Positions 1-10,650 of a stretch of DNA of 64,000 nt are shown here, one piece after another; positions within the stretch are counted from its first letter, which is position 1, and every line of letters begins with the position of its first letter. The notes under the pieces are model-generated. The model was given only the letters and a program-made list of their open reading frames with translations. It had not been told where the DNA came from and searched no databases. This DNA comes from Nocardioides marmoribigeumensis (lineage in GTDB: Bacteria > Actinomycetota > Actinomycetes > Propionibacteriales > Nocardioidaceae): assembly GCF_031458325.1 (NCBI RefSeq), contig NZ_JAVDYG010000001.1, forward strand, positions 744,001-808,000, given 5' to 3'. Position numbers and translations under genes: made by a program.

Positions 1-1892
1 TACGACGCGGCGTGGGCGAGCGCGACGACCGCTGCCGCGGGCGAGGAGTACGACGGCACCGAGCCCCGGCCGGCCGAGGAGCCGGTGGCGTCGGGGACGC
101 GCAGCAGCTCGGGCACGCCCTCGGCGGCGAGGAACGAGGAGACGACGGGCTTGTCGGACTGCTCCCCCACGACGGCGAGGACGTTGGCGACCTCGGTGCC
201 GCTGGTGTCGACCGGCGGGAGGTAGACGGCCAGCACGGCGTCGATCTCGGGGTCGTCGAGGGCCTCGTCGAGCGCGTGCTCGAACGCGCCGGCGTCGGCG
301 TCGGGACGCAGGTCGCCGACCCACCTCGCCTCCAGCCCGGTCGCGACCGCGGCGTCGTTGGCGAGCAGGGCGAGGGCGTCGGAGTTGCTGACCACGCCGA
401 GGCGACGCCCGCGCGGCAGCGGCTGGTGGGCCAGGAGCTGGGCGACGTCGAACATCTCGTCGATGGAGTCGACCTGGATCACGCCGGCCTGGCGGAACAT
501 CGCGTCCACCGCGACCGGCCCGACCTCGGAGCTGCGGACGGTGTGGCCCATCGGGACGCCCTGGGTAGTGCGGCCGGACTTCACCACGATCACGGGCTTG
601 CGGCGCGAGACCCGGCGGGAGATGCGGCTGAACTTGCGCGGGTTGCCCAGCGACTCGAGGTAGAGCAGGACGACCTCGGTGGAGTCGTCCTCCTCCCAGT
701 ACTGCAGCAGGTCGTTGCCGGACACGTCGGCGCGGTTGCCCGCGGAGACGAAGGTGGAGAGGCCCAGCCCGCGGCGGGAGACGTTCTCCAGGATCGCGAC
801 GCCGAGCGCGCCCGACTGGCAGAAGAAGCCCGCACGGCCCCGCGGCGGCATCAGCGGCGACAGCGACGCGTTGAGCTGGAGGTCGGTGGCGGTGTTGATC
901 ACGCCCAGGCAGTTGGGCCCGATGAGGCGCAGGCCGTAGGTGCGGCACAGCCGCAGCACCCGCCGCTGCAGCGCGCGGCCCTCGCGGCCGGACTCGGCGA
1001 AGCCGGAGGAGACCACCACGACCCCGCGGACGCCCTTGTGGGCGCAGTCGAGGATCACGTCGGGCACGGCGTCGGCGGGCACCGCGATGACGGCGATCTC
1101 CACCTCGTCGGGGATGTCGGTCACCGAGGCGTACGCCGGCATGCCGGCCACGCTCCCGGCCGCCGGGTTGACGACGTACACCCGCCCCTGGAAGTCGCCG
1201 AGCACGATGTTGCGCACGAGCATCCGGCCGACCGTGTCCTCGCGCCGCGAGGCGCCGATCACCGCGACGCTGCGGGCACCGAGGAAGTGCTGGACGGACG
1301 CGGTGTCGGCACGGTGCTCGCGGGCGAGCATCACCCCGACCGAGGTCTCGGTGGCGTCGATCGCGAACCGCATGGCCACCACGCCGTCCTCGAAGCCGCC
1401 CTTGACCTCGTAGCCGGCGTCGCGGAAGACCTGCAGCATCCCGGTGTTGTCGGGCAGCACCTCGGCGACGAACTCCTCGATCGCCAGCTCCCGCCCGATC
1501 TGGGCGAGGTGCTCCAGGAGCAGCTGCCCGATGCCGCGGTGGTGGTGGCGGTCCTGCACGAGGAACGCGACCTCGGCCCGGGGGCGCGGTCCGTCGATGC
1601 GCTCGAACTGGCCCACCGCGATCATCTTCTCCGCGACCTCGGCGACGAGCGCGACCTTGTGGTCGTGGTCGACGTCGACGAAGCGGCTGACCTCGCGCTC
1701 CGACAGGGTCGGCATCGCGGCGAAGAACCGGTAGTACTTCGACCGCGGGGACACCTCGGCGTAGAACTCCTGGAGCAGCTCCACGTCGTCGCGGCCGATC
1801 GGCCGGAGGTGGGCTGTGCCCCCGTCCCGCAGGACGACGTCGGCCTCCCAGTGCGCGGGGTACGTCGCTGCCCCATCCAGGTCCACGTCCAC
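1..1892 (-). CDS. GNAT acetyltransferase / ADP-forming acyl-CoA synthetase-like fusion (3' end outside window)
   Basis: The N-terminal 630 residues are visible; the C-terminal part, expected to hold an ATP-grasp domain, lies beyond the left edge. Residues about 20-180 form a GNAT domain with an acetyl-CoA loop near 115-125 (RHHHRGIGQLL). From about 203 a CoA-binding Rossmann domain begins (GARSVAVIGASR), followed by a succinyl-CoA-ligase-like region (LIGPNCLGV, GFFCQSGALG). This order matches bacterial Pat-type protein lysine acetyltransferases that acetylate and silence acyl-CoA synthetases; that role is inferred from the family. An in-frame TAG lies three codons before the GTG at 1892, so the start is confined to this GTG or the next one at 1886. 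TAGATT lies exactly 6 nt upstream, which suggests a leaderless mRNA. Confidence 0.85.
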   Translation of the reverse strand, partial: MDVDLDGAATYPAHWEADVVLRDGGTAHLRPIGRDDVELLQEFYAEVSPRSKYYRFFAAMPTLSEREVSRFVDVDHDHKVALVAEVAEKMIAVGQFERIDGPRPRAEVAFLVQDRHHHRGIGQLLLEHLAQIGRELAIEEFVAEVLPDNTGMLQVFRDAGYEVKGGFEDGVVAMRFAIDATETSVGVMLAREHRADTASVQHFLGARSVAVIGASRREDTVGRMLVRNIVLGDFQGRVYVVNPAAGSVAGMPAYASVTDIPDEVEIAVIAVPADAVPDVILDCAHKGVRGVVVVSSGFAESGREGRALQRRVLRLCRTYGLRLIGPNCLGVINTATDLQLNASLSPLMPPRGRAGFFCQSGALGVAILENVSRRGLGLSTFVSAGNRADVSGNDLLQYWEEDDSTEVVLLYLESLGNPRKFSRISRRVSRRKPVIVVKSGRTTQGVPMGHTVRSSEVGPVAVDAMFRQAGVIQVDSIDEMFDVAQLLAHQPLPRGRRLGVVSNSDALALLANDAAVATGLEARWVGDLRPDADAGAFEHALDEALDDPEIDAVLAVYLPPVDTSGTEVANVLAVVGEQSDKPVVSSFLAAEGVPELLRVPDATGSSAGRGSVPSYSSPAAAVVALAHAAS

Positions 1893-1980
1893 GCGGCCAA
1901 TCTAACGGGAGCCGACACTGCTGACGGGAGCACCGGCCGGTGGTTCAATCGGCGCAGCGGCATGGATCGAGGTGGTCGCG

Positions 1981-4900
1981 GTGACCGGATGTGCGGGCTG
2001 CGGCATACAGCTGGCCGACGGGGCGCGGTTCTGCCCCGCGTGCGGCACGCCCGTCGCCCGGGCCTGCGCCTCGTGCGGCGCGACCCTCGTGGCGCCGTAC
2101 CGCTTCTGCATGGAGTGCGGGACGCCCCAGGCCGGGGCCCCGCCCGCAGCGGTGCCGGACGGGGTCAGCACGACGACCCGGCGGCAGGCCTCGGTCCTCT
2201 TCGCCGACCTCGTCGGCTTCACCACGCTGTCGGAGTCGCGCGACACCGAGGACGTCCGCGACCTGCTGAGCCGCTACTTCGAGGAGTGCCGCGCGGTCAT
2301 CGGGAGGTACGGCGGCCAGGTCGAGAAGTTCATCGGCGACGCGGTCATGGCCGTGTGGGGCGCCGACGTCTCCCACGAGGACGACGCCGAGCGCGCCGTG
2401 CGCGCGGGCCTCGAGCTGGTCGCGACCGTCGCGGGCTTCGCGGAGGACGTGGGCGCGCCCGACCTCGCGCTGCGGGTCGGGGTGGTCACCGACCAGGTCG
2501 CGGTCGACGTCGGCGCGGTCGCCCAGGGAGGCCAGGGCATGGTGGCCGGCGACCCGGTCAACACCGCCGCCCGCGTGCAGGCGGCCGCGAGCCCCGGCTC
2601 GGTCTGGGTCGACGAGACGACCCGGAGGCTCACCAGCGCGGCGGTGGCCTACGCCGACACCGGGCTGCACGAGCTCAAGGGCAAGGCCGAGCCCGTGCGT
2701 CTCCACGCGGCGACCGCGGTCGTCGCCGCGATCGGGGGTGCCCAGCGCGCCGACGGCCTCGAGGCGCCTCTCGTGGGCCGCGCCCGGGAGCTGCGCGTGG
2801 TCAAGGAGCTCTTCCACTCCGCCGAGGAGACCCGCTCCCCCGTGCTGGTCGTGGTGGCCGGTGAGGCCGGGGTCGGCAAGACCAGGCTGGGCTGGGAGTT
2901 CGAGAAGTACGTCGACGGCCTGAGCCTCACCACGCGCTGGCACTCCGGCCGCTGCCTGTCCTACGGCGAGGGCGTGTCCTTCTACGCCCTGGCCGAGGCG
3001 GTCCGCGGCCGCCTGCTCACCCTCGTCGACCCCGACGAGCCCCAGCCGACCGAGCAGACGTTGGTCGAGCGCGCGGTGGCCAGGTGGGTCCCCACCGAGG
3101 AGCGCGACTGGATGCGCGCACGCCTCGCAGCCCTGCTGGGGCAGGGATCTGCGGGGACCGGGCTGACCAAGGAGGACCTGTTCATCGCCTGGGCGGCGTT
3201 CTTCCGCCACGTCGGCGACGGGGACTCGGTCACCCTGGTGGTCGACGACGCGCAGCACGCCGACGACGGCCTGCTCGCGTTCGTCGAGTACCTCCTCACC
3301 ACCGTCGACTTCCCGCTCTTCGTCGTGCTCATGACGCGCCCCGACCTGCTGGCCCGCGCCCACGACGTGGTGACCCACCCCCGCGCGCACCTGGTCAACC
3401 TGCCCACCCTCGGCACCGACGACATGGTCGCGCTGGTCGACGGCCTCGTGCCCGGGCTGCCGGCGCGCTTGCGCGCCCAGCTGGTCGAGCGGGCCGAGGG
3501 CATCCCGTTGTACGCCGTGGAGACCGTCCGCGCCCTCGTGGACCGCGACCTCGTCATCCCCCGGGACGGTGTCTACGCCCCGGTGGACCCGTCGACCGCC
3601 GACACGCTCGACCTCGAGTCGCTCGGCGTCCCGGCGTCACTGCACGCCATGGTCGCGGCACGCCTCGACCGGCTGACGGTCGAGCAGCGGACCGTGGTCG
3701 AGCGCGCGTCGGTCCTCGGCCTGTCCTTCACCCCCGACGCCGTCGTGGCGCTCTGCTCCGACGCCGGGCTCGAGCGCGCCACCACGGAGGCCGCCCTCAC
3801 GGCCCTCGTCCGGTCCCAGGTCCTCGCCCGCGAGACCAGCCGGCTCTCCTCCGAGCAGGGCAACTTCAGGTTCGTGCAGGCGATCGTGCGGCAGGTCGCC
3901 TACGACACCCTGTCCCGCCGCGACCGCAAGCGCCTGCACCTCGCCGCCGTCGCCCACCTCGAGTCGCACGGCCTGGACGGCGACGACACGGCCGCCGTAC
4001 GCGCGCAGCACCACCTCGAGGCGCTGGCTGCGTCCGGGGCCGACGACGCGGACGCGGCGATGCTGCGGTCCTCTGCGGTCGACCTGCTGGTGCTCGCCGC
4101 CGACCGCGCGGTGAAGGTCGGAGCACCCGGCGAGGCGATGCGCCACGTCGCCGCGGCCCTCGACCTCCTGCCCGACGACGCGACCTCCTCACCTGCCGAC
4201 GCCGACGTCGTCCGGCGTCGCGCCGAGCTCCACCTGCGCACCGCCGCGGCCGCCTCGGTCGTCGGTGACCTGGAGGCGGTCTCCCGGCACGGTCGTCGCT
4301 CGATCGAGCTCTTCGAGCTCCTCGACGACTCGGTCGGGGCCGCCCTCGCCGCGACCGAGGTCGCCACCGGTCTCGGCAAGGAGGGCGACGACCGGGCAGG
4401 GGCGGCGCTGGGGGAGGAGTGGTGGGACCGGCTGCAGTCGCTGCCGGACTCCGCGCGCGTGCCGGAGGCTCGCCTGGGACTGAGCTTCGCCATCTCGATG
4501 GACCTCACGCCGCGGGAAGCGCTGTGGACGGGACTGACGTGGCGACTCGTCCACTGCGAGCGCACGGCTCACCACGCGGAGCTGTCCAAGACCCTCGCGC
4601 GCATGGCGATGCTCAGCTCCCGCCTCGGTGCCGGCAGTCACGCCCACGACCTCTTCGCCTCGGCCGTGCGGCACGCGCGCATGGGTCACGACCCCCGCTC
4701 GCTCGCCTACCTCCTGGCCAACCTCGCCGGCCAGGACTGCACCTACGACCTGCCGGCCGCGACGGAGCGCGCCACCGAGGCGGTGGAGGTGGCCCGGCGT
4801 TGCGGCGACCGCTTCATGGTCGAGCTCGCCGAGGCCAACCTCGCCATCGCCGCCTGGTCGGCCGGGGCGTGGGACCTGACGCGGCTCGAGGACGCCCCCG

Positions 4901-5544
4901 TCGGGCTGCTGGCTGCCATCGGGGTGCTCGTGCACGTGGCGACCGGACGACCGACGGACGGGAGCTCGCCCCCGCCGATCCCGGCCGAGACGTCCCGTCA
5001 GATCTGGGCCACGTTCGCCCACGCGTTGTGGCACGAGTGGGAGGGCCGTCCGGAGGAGTGCCTCGCCCAGGCCAGGGAGGTGGTGGCGCTGCACCTGGAC
5101 TGGATCGGTGTCGAGGACGACTTCGTGCACTTCTTCGCGCACCTCGCCCGCCTGGCCTGGAGCGTCGGTGACGACGAGACCCTCGGCTGGCTCGTGCAGC
5201 CGGTCGACGGGGCAGGGGATGCCGTCCCGCTCGGCCTGCGCGCCCATCGGCGGCACGTCGCCGGCCTCGTGGCGGACCGCGACGGAGAGATCGAGGCCGC
5301 GGAGGCGGCGTACGGCGAGGCGATCGAGCTGTTCGGTCGGTGGGGCGCCATACCCGCCGAGGCGCGGGCGCACGCCGACCTCGGGGTGCTGCTCACCAGG
5401 CTCGGCCGGGGCGAGGAGGCGGGCCCGCACCTGACACAGGCACGCGAGGTCTTCGACCGTCTGGGTGCAGCTGCCTGGGCCGCCGAGCTCGACGCCGCTC
5501 TCGGCTCCCCGGCAGCGTCTGACCCCGTCCCGGCGAGCCCCTGA
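1981..5544 (+). CDS. Zinc-ribbon class III adenylate cyclase - AAA ATPase - TPR protein
   Basis: A protein of about 1187 residues. Two CxxC...CxxC zinc ribbons occupy residues 3-45 (CAGCG..CPACG, CASCG..CMECG). A class III cyclase domain follows at about 60-230. Its metal-binding Asp residues (D76 in FADLVGF, D120 in IGDAVM), adenine-selecting Lys116 and Asp191, and transition-state Asn194 and Arg198 (VNTAAR) are all present, so it is predicted to make cAMP. A STAND-like AAA ATPase has a Walker A at about 294 (GEAGVGKTR) and a Walker B-like VVDDAQHAD. The C-terminal 500 residues are helical and TPR-like. No C-terminal LuxR helix-turn-helix is seen. The GTG at 1981 has GAGG 9 nt upstream; the in-frame GTG at 1972 abuts that motif and is less likely. 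The gene is monocistronic, 34 nt before parC. Confidence 0.85.
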   Translation: MTGCAGCGIQLADGARFCPACGTPVARACASCGATLVAPYRFCMECGTPQAGAPPAAVPDGVSTTTRRQASVLFADLVGFTTLSESRDTEDVRDLLSRYFEECRAVIGRYGGQVEKFIGDAVMAVWGADVSHEDDAERAVRAGLELVATVAGFAEDVGAPDLALRVGVVTDQVAVDVGAVAQGGQGMVAGDPVNTAARVQAAASPGSVWVDETTRRLTSAAVAYADTGLHELKGKAEPVRLHAATAVVAAIGGAQRADGLEAPLVGRARELRVVKELFHSAEETRSPVLVVVAGEAGVGKTRLGWEFEKYVDGLSLTTRWHSGRCLSYGEGVSFYALAEAVRGRLLTLVDPDEPQPTEQTLVERAVARWVPTEERDWMRARLAALLGQGSAGTGLTKEDLFIAWAAFFRHVGDGDSVTLVVDDAQHADDGLLAFVEYLLTTVDFPLFVVLMTRPDLLARAHDVVTHPRAHLVNLPTLGTDDMVALVDGLVPGLPARLRAQLVERAEGIPLYAVETVRALVDRDLVIPRDGVYAPVDPSTADTLDLESLGVPASLHAMVAARLDRLTVEQRTVVERASVLGLSFTPDAVVALCSDAGLERATTEAALTALVRSQVLARETSRLSSEQGNFRFVQAIVRQVAYDTLSRRDRKRLHLAAVAHLESHGLDGDDTAAVRAQHHLEALAASGADDADAAMLRSSAVDLLVLAADRAVKVGAPGEAMRHVAAALDLLPDDATSSPADADVVRRRAELHLRTAAAASVVGDLEAVSRHGRRSIELFELLDDSVGAALAATEVATGLGKEGDDRAGAALGEEWWDRLQSLPDSARVPEARLGLSFAISMDLTPREALWTGLTWRLVHCERTAHHAELSKTLARMAMLSSRLGAGSHAHDLFASAVRHARMGHDPRSLAYLLANLAGQDCTYDLPAATERATEAVEVARRCGDRFMVELAEANLAIAAWSAGAWDLTRLEDAPVGLLAAIGVLVHVATGRPTDGSSPPPIPAETSRQIWATFAHALWHEWEGRPEECLAQAREVVALHLDWIGVEDDFVHFFAHLARLAWSVGDDETLGWLVQPVDGAGDAVPLGLRAHRRHVAGLVADRDGEIEAAEAAYGEAIELFGRWGAIPAEARAHADLGVLLTRLGRGEEAGPHLTQAREVFDRLGAAAWAAELDAALGSPAASDPVPASP

Positions 5545-5578
5545 CCGGACTGGGGGTGGGGCCGGAGAGAATGCCCCA

Positions 5579-8035
5579 ATGGCCCGCCGCAGCACACGCT
5601 CCGCTCCGCTCCCCGAGGACTTCGAGGAGCACATCGTCGACATCGACGTGGGCGACGAGATGCGGTCGAGCTTCCTGGAGTACGCCTACTCCGTCATCTA
5701 CTCCCGCGCCCTTCCCGACGCCCGCGACGGGCTCAAGCCGGTGCAGCGCCGGATCCTCTACACGATGAACGACATGGGTCTGCGGCCCGACCGCGGCCAC
5801 GTCAAGTCGGCCCGCGTGGTCGGCGAGGTGATGGGTCGCCTCCACCCCCACGGCGACGGCGCGATCTACGACGCCCTGGTGCGCATGGCGCAGCCGTGGT
5901 CGATGCGGCTGCCGATGATCGACGGCCACGGCAACTTCGGCAGCCCTGACGACTCCCCGGCGGCCATGCGCTACACCGAGTGCCGCATGGCGCCGCCCGC
6001 CTCGGCGATGACGGGGTCGATCGAGGAGAACACGGTCGACTTCAAGCCCAACTACGACAGCCGCGAGGAGGAGCCGACGGTCCTGCCGTCGGCGATCCCC
6101 AACCTGCTGGTCAACGGCGCGTCCGGCATCGCCGTCGGCATGGCCACCAACATGGCGCCGCACAACCTGGTCGAGGTGGTGCAGGCACTCCGCCACCTGA
6201 TCACCCACCCGGCCGCCGACCTCGACGCGCTGATGCGGTTCGTGCCCGGGCCCGACCTGCCGACCGGCGGCAAGATCATCGGGCTGGACGGCATCCGCGA
6301 CGCCTACGAGACCGGCCGCGGCTCGTTCAAGATGCAGGCCACCACCCGCATCGAGAGCGTCACCCCGCGCCGCAAGGGCATCGTCGTGACCGAGCTGCCC
6401 TACGGCGTCGGCCCGGAGCGCGTGATCGAGAAGATCAAGCAGCTCGCCCAGTCCAAGAAGCTCCAGGGCGTCGCCGACATCAAGGACCTCACCGACCGCG
6501 AGCACGGCCTGCGCCTGGTGATCGAGGTCAAGAACGGCTTCAACCCCGAGGCGATCCTGGCCCAGCTGCTCAAGCAGACCCCGATGGAGGACTCCTTCGG
6601 GATCAACAACGTCGCGCTCGTCGACGGCCAGCCCCGCACCCTGGGGCTCAAGGCGCTGCTCGAGGTCTTCCTCGACCACCGCTTCACCGTCGTACGCCGG
6701 CGCTCGCAGTTCCGGCGCGACAAGGCCGCCGACCGGCTGCACCTCGTCGAGGGGCTGCTCGTCGCGATCCTCGACATCGACGAGGTCATCCAGCTGATCC
6801 GCGGCAGCGACAACTCCGGGGAGGCCAAGGAGCGCCTCATGACGGTCTTCGACCTGACCGACCCCCAGGCGACCTACATCCTCGACATGCAGCTGCGCCG
6901 GCTGACCAAGTTCTCCCGCATCGAGCTGGAGAACGAGAAGTCCGAGCTGCTGCAGACCATCGAGGCGCTCGACCAGATCCTCGGCGACGACGCCCAGCTG
7001 CGCCGGGTGGTCTCCGACGAGCTGGCCGAGGTGGCCAAGGCCTACGGCACCCCGCGTCGCACCGTCCTGCTCGCCTCCGCCGGCCAGACCGCGGTGAGCG
7101 CGGTGCCGCTCGAGGTCGCCGACGACCCGTGCTTCGTCCACCTCTCCTCCGCCGGTCTGCTCGCCCGCACCAGCGACGCCGAGCCGCCGGGCCCCGTCGG
7201 GGACCGCGCCACCCATGACGTCGTCGTCTCCACGGTGCGCACGACCGCCAGGGGCCAGGTCGGCGCGCTGACGACGACCGGCCGGCTGCTGCGCCTCGAC
7301 GTGCTCGACCTGCCGACCATCCCCCCGACCGCGGGGTCGCCGCACCTGCAGGGCGGCCAGCCGGTCGAGTCGTTCCTCGTGCTCGAGGGCGCCGAGCGGG
7401 TGGTCGGGCTGTGCGCGCTGCGCGAGGACGGCCCCGGCCTGGCGCTGGGCACCGCCCAGGGCGTGGTGAAGCGGGTCAACCCCGAGGTGCTCAACCGCGA
7501 CGCCTGGGAGGTCGTGCGCCTCGCCGACGGCGACGAGGTGGTGGGCATCGTCGAGCTGGCCGACGGCGAGGAGGAGCTGGTGTTCGTCTCCAGCGACGCC
7601 CAGCTGCTGCACTTCCCGGCCTCGGCGGTGCGCCCGCAGGGTCGCTCCGGGGGCGGCATGGCCGGCATCCGCCTCGCCGCGGGCGCCAGGGTGGTCTTCT
7701 TCGGCGCGATCCGCATCGAGGACGCCGTCGTGGTGACGATCTCCGGGTCCTCCAGCGCGCTCCCCGGCACCGAGGTCGGCGCGGTCAAGGTGACGCCCTT
7801 CTCGGAGTACCCCCCCAAGGGCCGCGCCACCGGCGGCGTCCGCTGCCACCGGTTCCTCAAGGGCGAGGACGCGCTGCTGCTCGCCTGGGCCGGCGCCCAG
7901 CCGATGGCCGCCGCCGCCTCCGGCCAGCCGGTGGACCTGCCCGCCCCCGACGGCCGCCGCGACGGCTCGGGCGTGCCCGGCAGCCAGCCGGTCGCCGCGG
8001 TCGCCTCCCCGCCCTGTGTCAGGGTGACGGCATGA
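5579..8035 (+). CDS. parC: DNA topoisomerase IV subunit A
   Basis: An 818-residue GyrA/ParC-type subunit that with ParE forms topoisomerase IV, the decatenase of replicated chromosomes. The breakage-reunion domain is intact ([39 protein letters not shown]) with catalytic Tyr132 in AMRYTECR. The C-terminal beta-pinwheel is present. A canonical GyrA box is not: the closest segment reads [10 protein letters not shown], which favours ParC over GyrA. The partner parE lies at 16835-18952 on the other strand. The ATG at 5579 is preceded by GAGAAT with a 6-nt spacer, suggesting a leaderless start; a purine-rich GGAGAG overlaps this. The stop codon overlaps the next start (ATGA), so the lipoprotein gene is translationally coupled. 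Confidence 0.93.
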   Translation: MARRSTRSAPLPEDFEEHIVDIDVGDEMRSSFLEYAYSVIYSRALPDARDGLKPVQRRILYTMNDMGLRPDRGHVKSARVVGEVMGRLHPHGDGAIYDALVRMAQPWSMRLPMIDGHGNFGSPDDSPAAMRYTECRMAPPASAMTGSIEENTVDFKPNYDSREEEPTVLPSAIPNLLVNGASGIAVGMATNMAPHNLVEVVQALRHLITHPAADLDALMRFVPGPDLPTGGKIIGLDGIRDAYETGRGSFKMQATTRIESVTPRRKGIVVTELPYGVGPERVIEKIKQLAQSKKLQGVADIKDLTDREHGLRLVIEVKNGFNPEAILAQLLKQTPMEDSFGINNVALVDGQPRTLGLKALLEVFLDHRFTVVRRRSQFRRDKAADRLHLVEGLLVAILDIDEVIQLIRGSDNSGEAKERLMTVFDLTDPQATYILDMQLRRLTKFSRIELENEKSELLQTIEALDQILGDDAQLRRVVSDELAEVAKAYGTPRRTVLLASAGQTAVSAVPLEVADDPCFVHLSSAGLLARTSDAEPPGPVGDRATHDVVVSTVRTTARGQVGALTTTGRLLRLDVLDLPTIPPTAGSPHLQGGQPVESFLVLEGAERVVGLCALREDGPGLALGTAQGVVKRVNPEVLNRDAWEVVRLADGDEVVGIVELADGEEELVFVSSDAQLLHFPASAVRPQGRSGGGMAGIRLAAGARVVFFGAIRIEDAVVVTISGSSSALPGTEVGAVKVTPFSEYPPKGRATGGVRCHRFLKGEDALLLAWAGAQPMAAAASGQPVDLPAPDGRRDGSGVPGSQPVAAVASPPCVRVTA

Positions 8036-8856
8036 CCTCTCCCCGGTCCCGCGCCGCCCGGCCGAGCGGACGCTCGGCCGCCCGGCCGAGCGGACGCTCG
8101 GCCGCCCGGCCGAGCGGACGCTCGGCCGCCCGCTCACCCGGACGCTCGGCCGCCCGCTCACCCGGACGCCGCGCCGGCGTGCTGCTCGCCGTCGTCGTCC
8201 TGGCCACCGGGCTGGCCGCGTGCGGCGGGGGCAAGGACGGCGGCGGGGGCGACGACCCGACCAAGGTGCTGGCTGCCGCCAAGCAGCAGCTCGACGACAC
8301 CCCCGGGGTGCGGCTCTCCCTGCGCACCAAGGCGTTGCCCGAGGGGGTGGACGGCATCCTCGACGCCACCGGCGTGGGCACCCACGCGCCGGCGTTCAAG
8401 GGCGAGATCAAGGTGCTGTTCAACGGCCTCAGCGCGACCGTGCCGATCGTCGCCGTGGGCGGCAAGGTCTACGCCAAGCTGCCCTTCAGCGGCAACGGGT
8501 TCGATCCGATCAACCCCGACGACTACGGCGCCCCCGACCCGGCGGGCCTGCTCGACCCCGACACGGGGGTCGCCACCTGGCTCACGGCGGCCACCGGCGT
8601 CGAGAAGGGCAAGCAGTCCCGCAACGGCAAGCAGGTCCTCACCGACTACACCGGCACGGTGCCCGGTGAGGCCGTCGCCGCGGTCATCCCCAGCGCCAAC
8701 AAGGCGGCCGGGTTCCCCGCGACGTTCTCCCTCGACGGCGACGGGCGCCTGGTGAGCGCCGACATCACCGGGCCGTTCTACACCGGCAAGGAGCCGGTCG
8801 CCTACACGCTCGGCCTCAGCGACTACGGCACCGACCAGGAGATCACCGCGCCGTGA
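8032..8856 (+). CDS. LprG/LppX-family lipoprotein with repeat-extended N terminus
   Basis: A 274-residue lipoprotein of the LppX/LprAFG family, known in mycobacteria as carriers with a lipid-binding cavity. The n-region before the signal helix is unusually long (about 47 residues) and made of five Arg/Ser-rich 8-residue repeats (AARPSGRS and variants). A hydrophobic helix and a lipobox LAAC follow, with lipidated Cys64. The mature part shares the pattern GAPDPAxLLDP and a final DITGPFY...YTLxLSDYG with the lipoprotein at 10651, so the two are paralogues flanking one MFS transporter. The ATG overlaps the parC stop. It is also preceded by CAGGGT at 6 nt, so it may have its own leaderless promoter. 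The stop overlaps the MFS start (GTGA). Confidence 0.8.
   Translation: MTSPRSRAARPSGRSAARPSGRSAARPSGRSAARSPGRSAARSPGRRAGVLLAVVVLATGLAACGGGKDGGGGDDPTKVLAAAKQQLDDTPGVRLSLRTKALPEGVDGILDATGVGTHAPAFKGEIKVLFNGLSATVPIVAVGGKVYAKLPFSGNGFDPINPDDYGAPDPAGLLDPDTGVATWLTAATGVEKGKQSRNGKQVLTDYTGTVPGEAVAAVIPSANKAAGFPATFSLDGDGRLVSADITGPFYTGKEPVAYTLGLSDYGTDQEITAP
8053..8172 (+). repeat. Five in-frame 24-bp tandem repeats in a signal-peptide n-region
   Basis: Three units (8053-8076, 8077-8100, 8101-8124) are identical at nucleotide level and encode AARPSGRS. The next two (8125-8148, 8149-8172) are diverged copies encoding AARSPGRS and AARSPGRR. The unit is a whole number of codons, so copy-number change would keep the reading frame. 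Confidence 0.95.
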
Positions 8857-10604
8857 CGTCGACCGGCGTCGACCGCACCCAGCGGGTCCTGCTCGGTCTC
8901 GCCGCCGTCGCGGTGATGTTCGCCGCCGCGGACACCTACGTCGTCGTGCTGGCCCTGCCGGACATGATGGCCTCGGCCGGGCTGTCGGCCGACGAGCTGC
9001 AGCGTGCGGCCCCGATCATCTCCGGCTTCCTGCTCGGCTACGTCGCCGTGCTCCCCCTCATCGGCCGCGTCGCCGACCTCCGCGGACGGGTGCCGGTGCT
9101 GGTGGGCTGCCTGGTCCTCTTCGCGGTCGGATCGCTGGTGACCGCCGTCGCCTACGACCTGCCCTCGATGGTGACCGGCCGCGTGCTTCAGGGGGTCGGC
9201 GGCGGCGGGCTGCTCCCGGCCACGCTGGCCCTGGTGGCCGACCTCTACCCGCCGCGCGAGCGGGGCGTGCCGCTCGGGATCGTCGGCGGCATCCAGGAGC
9301 TGGGCAACGTCCTCGGTCCCCTCTACGGCGCGCTGGTGCTCAGCGTCGGCTCGTGGCGCGGCATCTTCTGGCTCAACCTCGCGGTGGCGCTGGTGCTCGC
9401 CGCGGTGGTCCGCAGCCGCGGTCCGCGCACGAGCACCACCGGCACGCCCGACCCGGTCGGGGTCGGCCTCGCCCTGCTGGGCCTGGGCTGCCTCGTGCTC
9501 GTCATGGCCCCGCCCGACCGGCTGGCCACCGACGTGACGTGGGGGCTGGCCGTCGTACCCCTGGTCGGGGAGTCGCGCTGGCTCTCGCCGCTCGCGCTTG
9601 CCACCGTCGCGCTCGCGGTGCTCTTCGTCGCGCGGCTCCTCACCGCCCGCCGCCCGCTGGTCGACCTCGGCTCCTGGCGCGGCACCCTGCGCGAGGTCGA
9701 CGTCTGGGGCTCCCTCCTGCTCGCCGTCGCCCTCGGCGCAGTGATCCTCGCCTTCGCCACCTCCGACCCGCAGGTGCAGGTGTTCTCCCCCGCCGGCCCC
9801 TACCTGCTCCTCCTCGGCGCGGCCGCCGGCGCCGGCTTCTGGTGGCGCAACCGCCGTGCCGAGCACCCGCTGGTGCCGCGGGGAGCGATCGCACGCACCC
9901 CCGCGTGGGGGGCGATGGTGGTGAGCTTCTTCGTCGGCGCGGCCCTCATCGCCGCGCTCGTCGACATCCCGGTGTTCGCCCGGGTGACCGTCTACAACGA
10001 CTCCCAGCTCCTTGCCGCGCTCGTGCTGGTGCGCTTCCTCGTCGGGCTGCCGCTGGGGGCGCTCGCCGGCGGTCTGCTGACCCACCGCTTCCCCGCCGGG
10101 CCGGTGACGGCGGTGGGCATGGCCGCCTCCGCCTACGGCTTCTGGGCGATGTCGCGGTGGTCCTTCGACGCGTTGGAGGGCCCGTGGGCCACGGTGCCGC
10201 TGCTGCTCGCCGGCTTCGGCGTCGGGCTCGCGATGGCGCCGACCAACGCCTCGCTGCTGGCCACCACGACCGAGTCCTCCCACGGCGTGAGCAGCGCGCT
10301 GCTCGTCGTCTCCCGCAGCGTGGGCAAGCTGGTCGGCCTCAGCGTGCTCACCAGCGTCGGGCTGCGCGCCTACTACGCCGGCCAGACCGGCCTGCCCGCA
10401 CCCATGGACGTGTGCGGCGAGGGGGTCAGCCGGTGCACGGCCTACTCCCGCCTGCTCCAGGACGCCGGCCTGGTGCAGCTGCACACGATCTTCCTCGGCG
10501 CGATGGTGTGCTCCGTCGTCGCGGGACTCGTCGCGCTCGTGGTCTTCCGCGGTGCCGACACCCAGCACGTGCAGGCCGCGGCGTTCGAGGGTGCGACCGG
10601 GTGA
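8853..10604 (+). CDS. MFS efflux transporter, 14-TM DHA2 type, P55-like
   Basis: A 583-residue major facilitator with an N-terminal motif A region (GRVADLRGRVPVLVG) and a motif C-like segment (GIQELGNVLGPLYG). The hydrophobic profile fits 14 helices, as in DHA2 transporters. It sits between two LprG-like lipoprotein genes. In mycobacteria LprG (Rv1411c) and the 14-TM transporter P55 (Rv1410c) form an operon that moves triacylglycerol and related lipids outward and affects drug tolerance. By analogy this pair is predicted to export a lipid or amphiphile, but the substrate here is unknown. The GTG start overlaps the lipoprotein stop (GTGA), so translation is coupled. The second lipoprotein begins 46 nt downstream. 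Confidence 0.82.
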   Translation: MTSTGVDRTQRVLLGLAAVAVMFAAADTYVVVLALPDMMASAGLSADELQRAAPIISGFLLGYVAVLPLIGRVADLRGRVPVLVGCLVLFAVGSLVTAVAYDLPSMVTGRVLQGVGGGGLLPATLALVADLYPPRERGVPLGIVGGIQELGNVLGPLYGALVLSVGSWRGIFWLNLAVALVLAAVVRSRGPRTSTTGTPDPVGVGLALLGLGCLVLVMAPPDRLATDVTWGLAVVPLVGESRWLSPLALATVALAVLFVARLLTARRPLVDLGSWRGTLREVDVWGSLLLAVALGAVILAFATSDPQVQVFSPAGPYLLLLGAAAGAGFWWRNRRAEHPLVPRGAIARTPAWGAMVVSFFVGAALIAALVDIPVFARVTVYNDSQLLAALVLVRFLVGLPLGALAGGLLTHRFPAGPVTAVGMAASAYGFWAMSRWSFDALEGPWATVPLLLAGFGVGLAMAPTNASLLATTTESSHGVSSALLVVSRSVGKLVGLSVLTSVGLRAYYAGQTGLPAPMDVCGEGVSRCTAYSRLLQDAGLVQLHTIFLGAMVCSVVAGLVALVVFRGADTQHVQAAAFEGATG

Positions 10605-10650
10605 GGAGTCAGGGGCTGTCCCGTCTCCCGTCGCGTGACAGGGTGTGCGC

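Noticed and set aside
12-2864. A 950-codon open frame on the plus strand
   Set aside because: It is antisense to the GNAT/acyl-CoA-synthetase gene and then runs through the cyclase gene in another frame. Its product is low-complexity (His/Gly/Arg/Asp-rich), as expected of a high-GC shadow frame.
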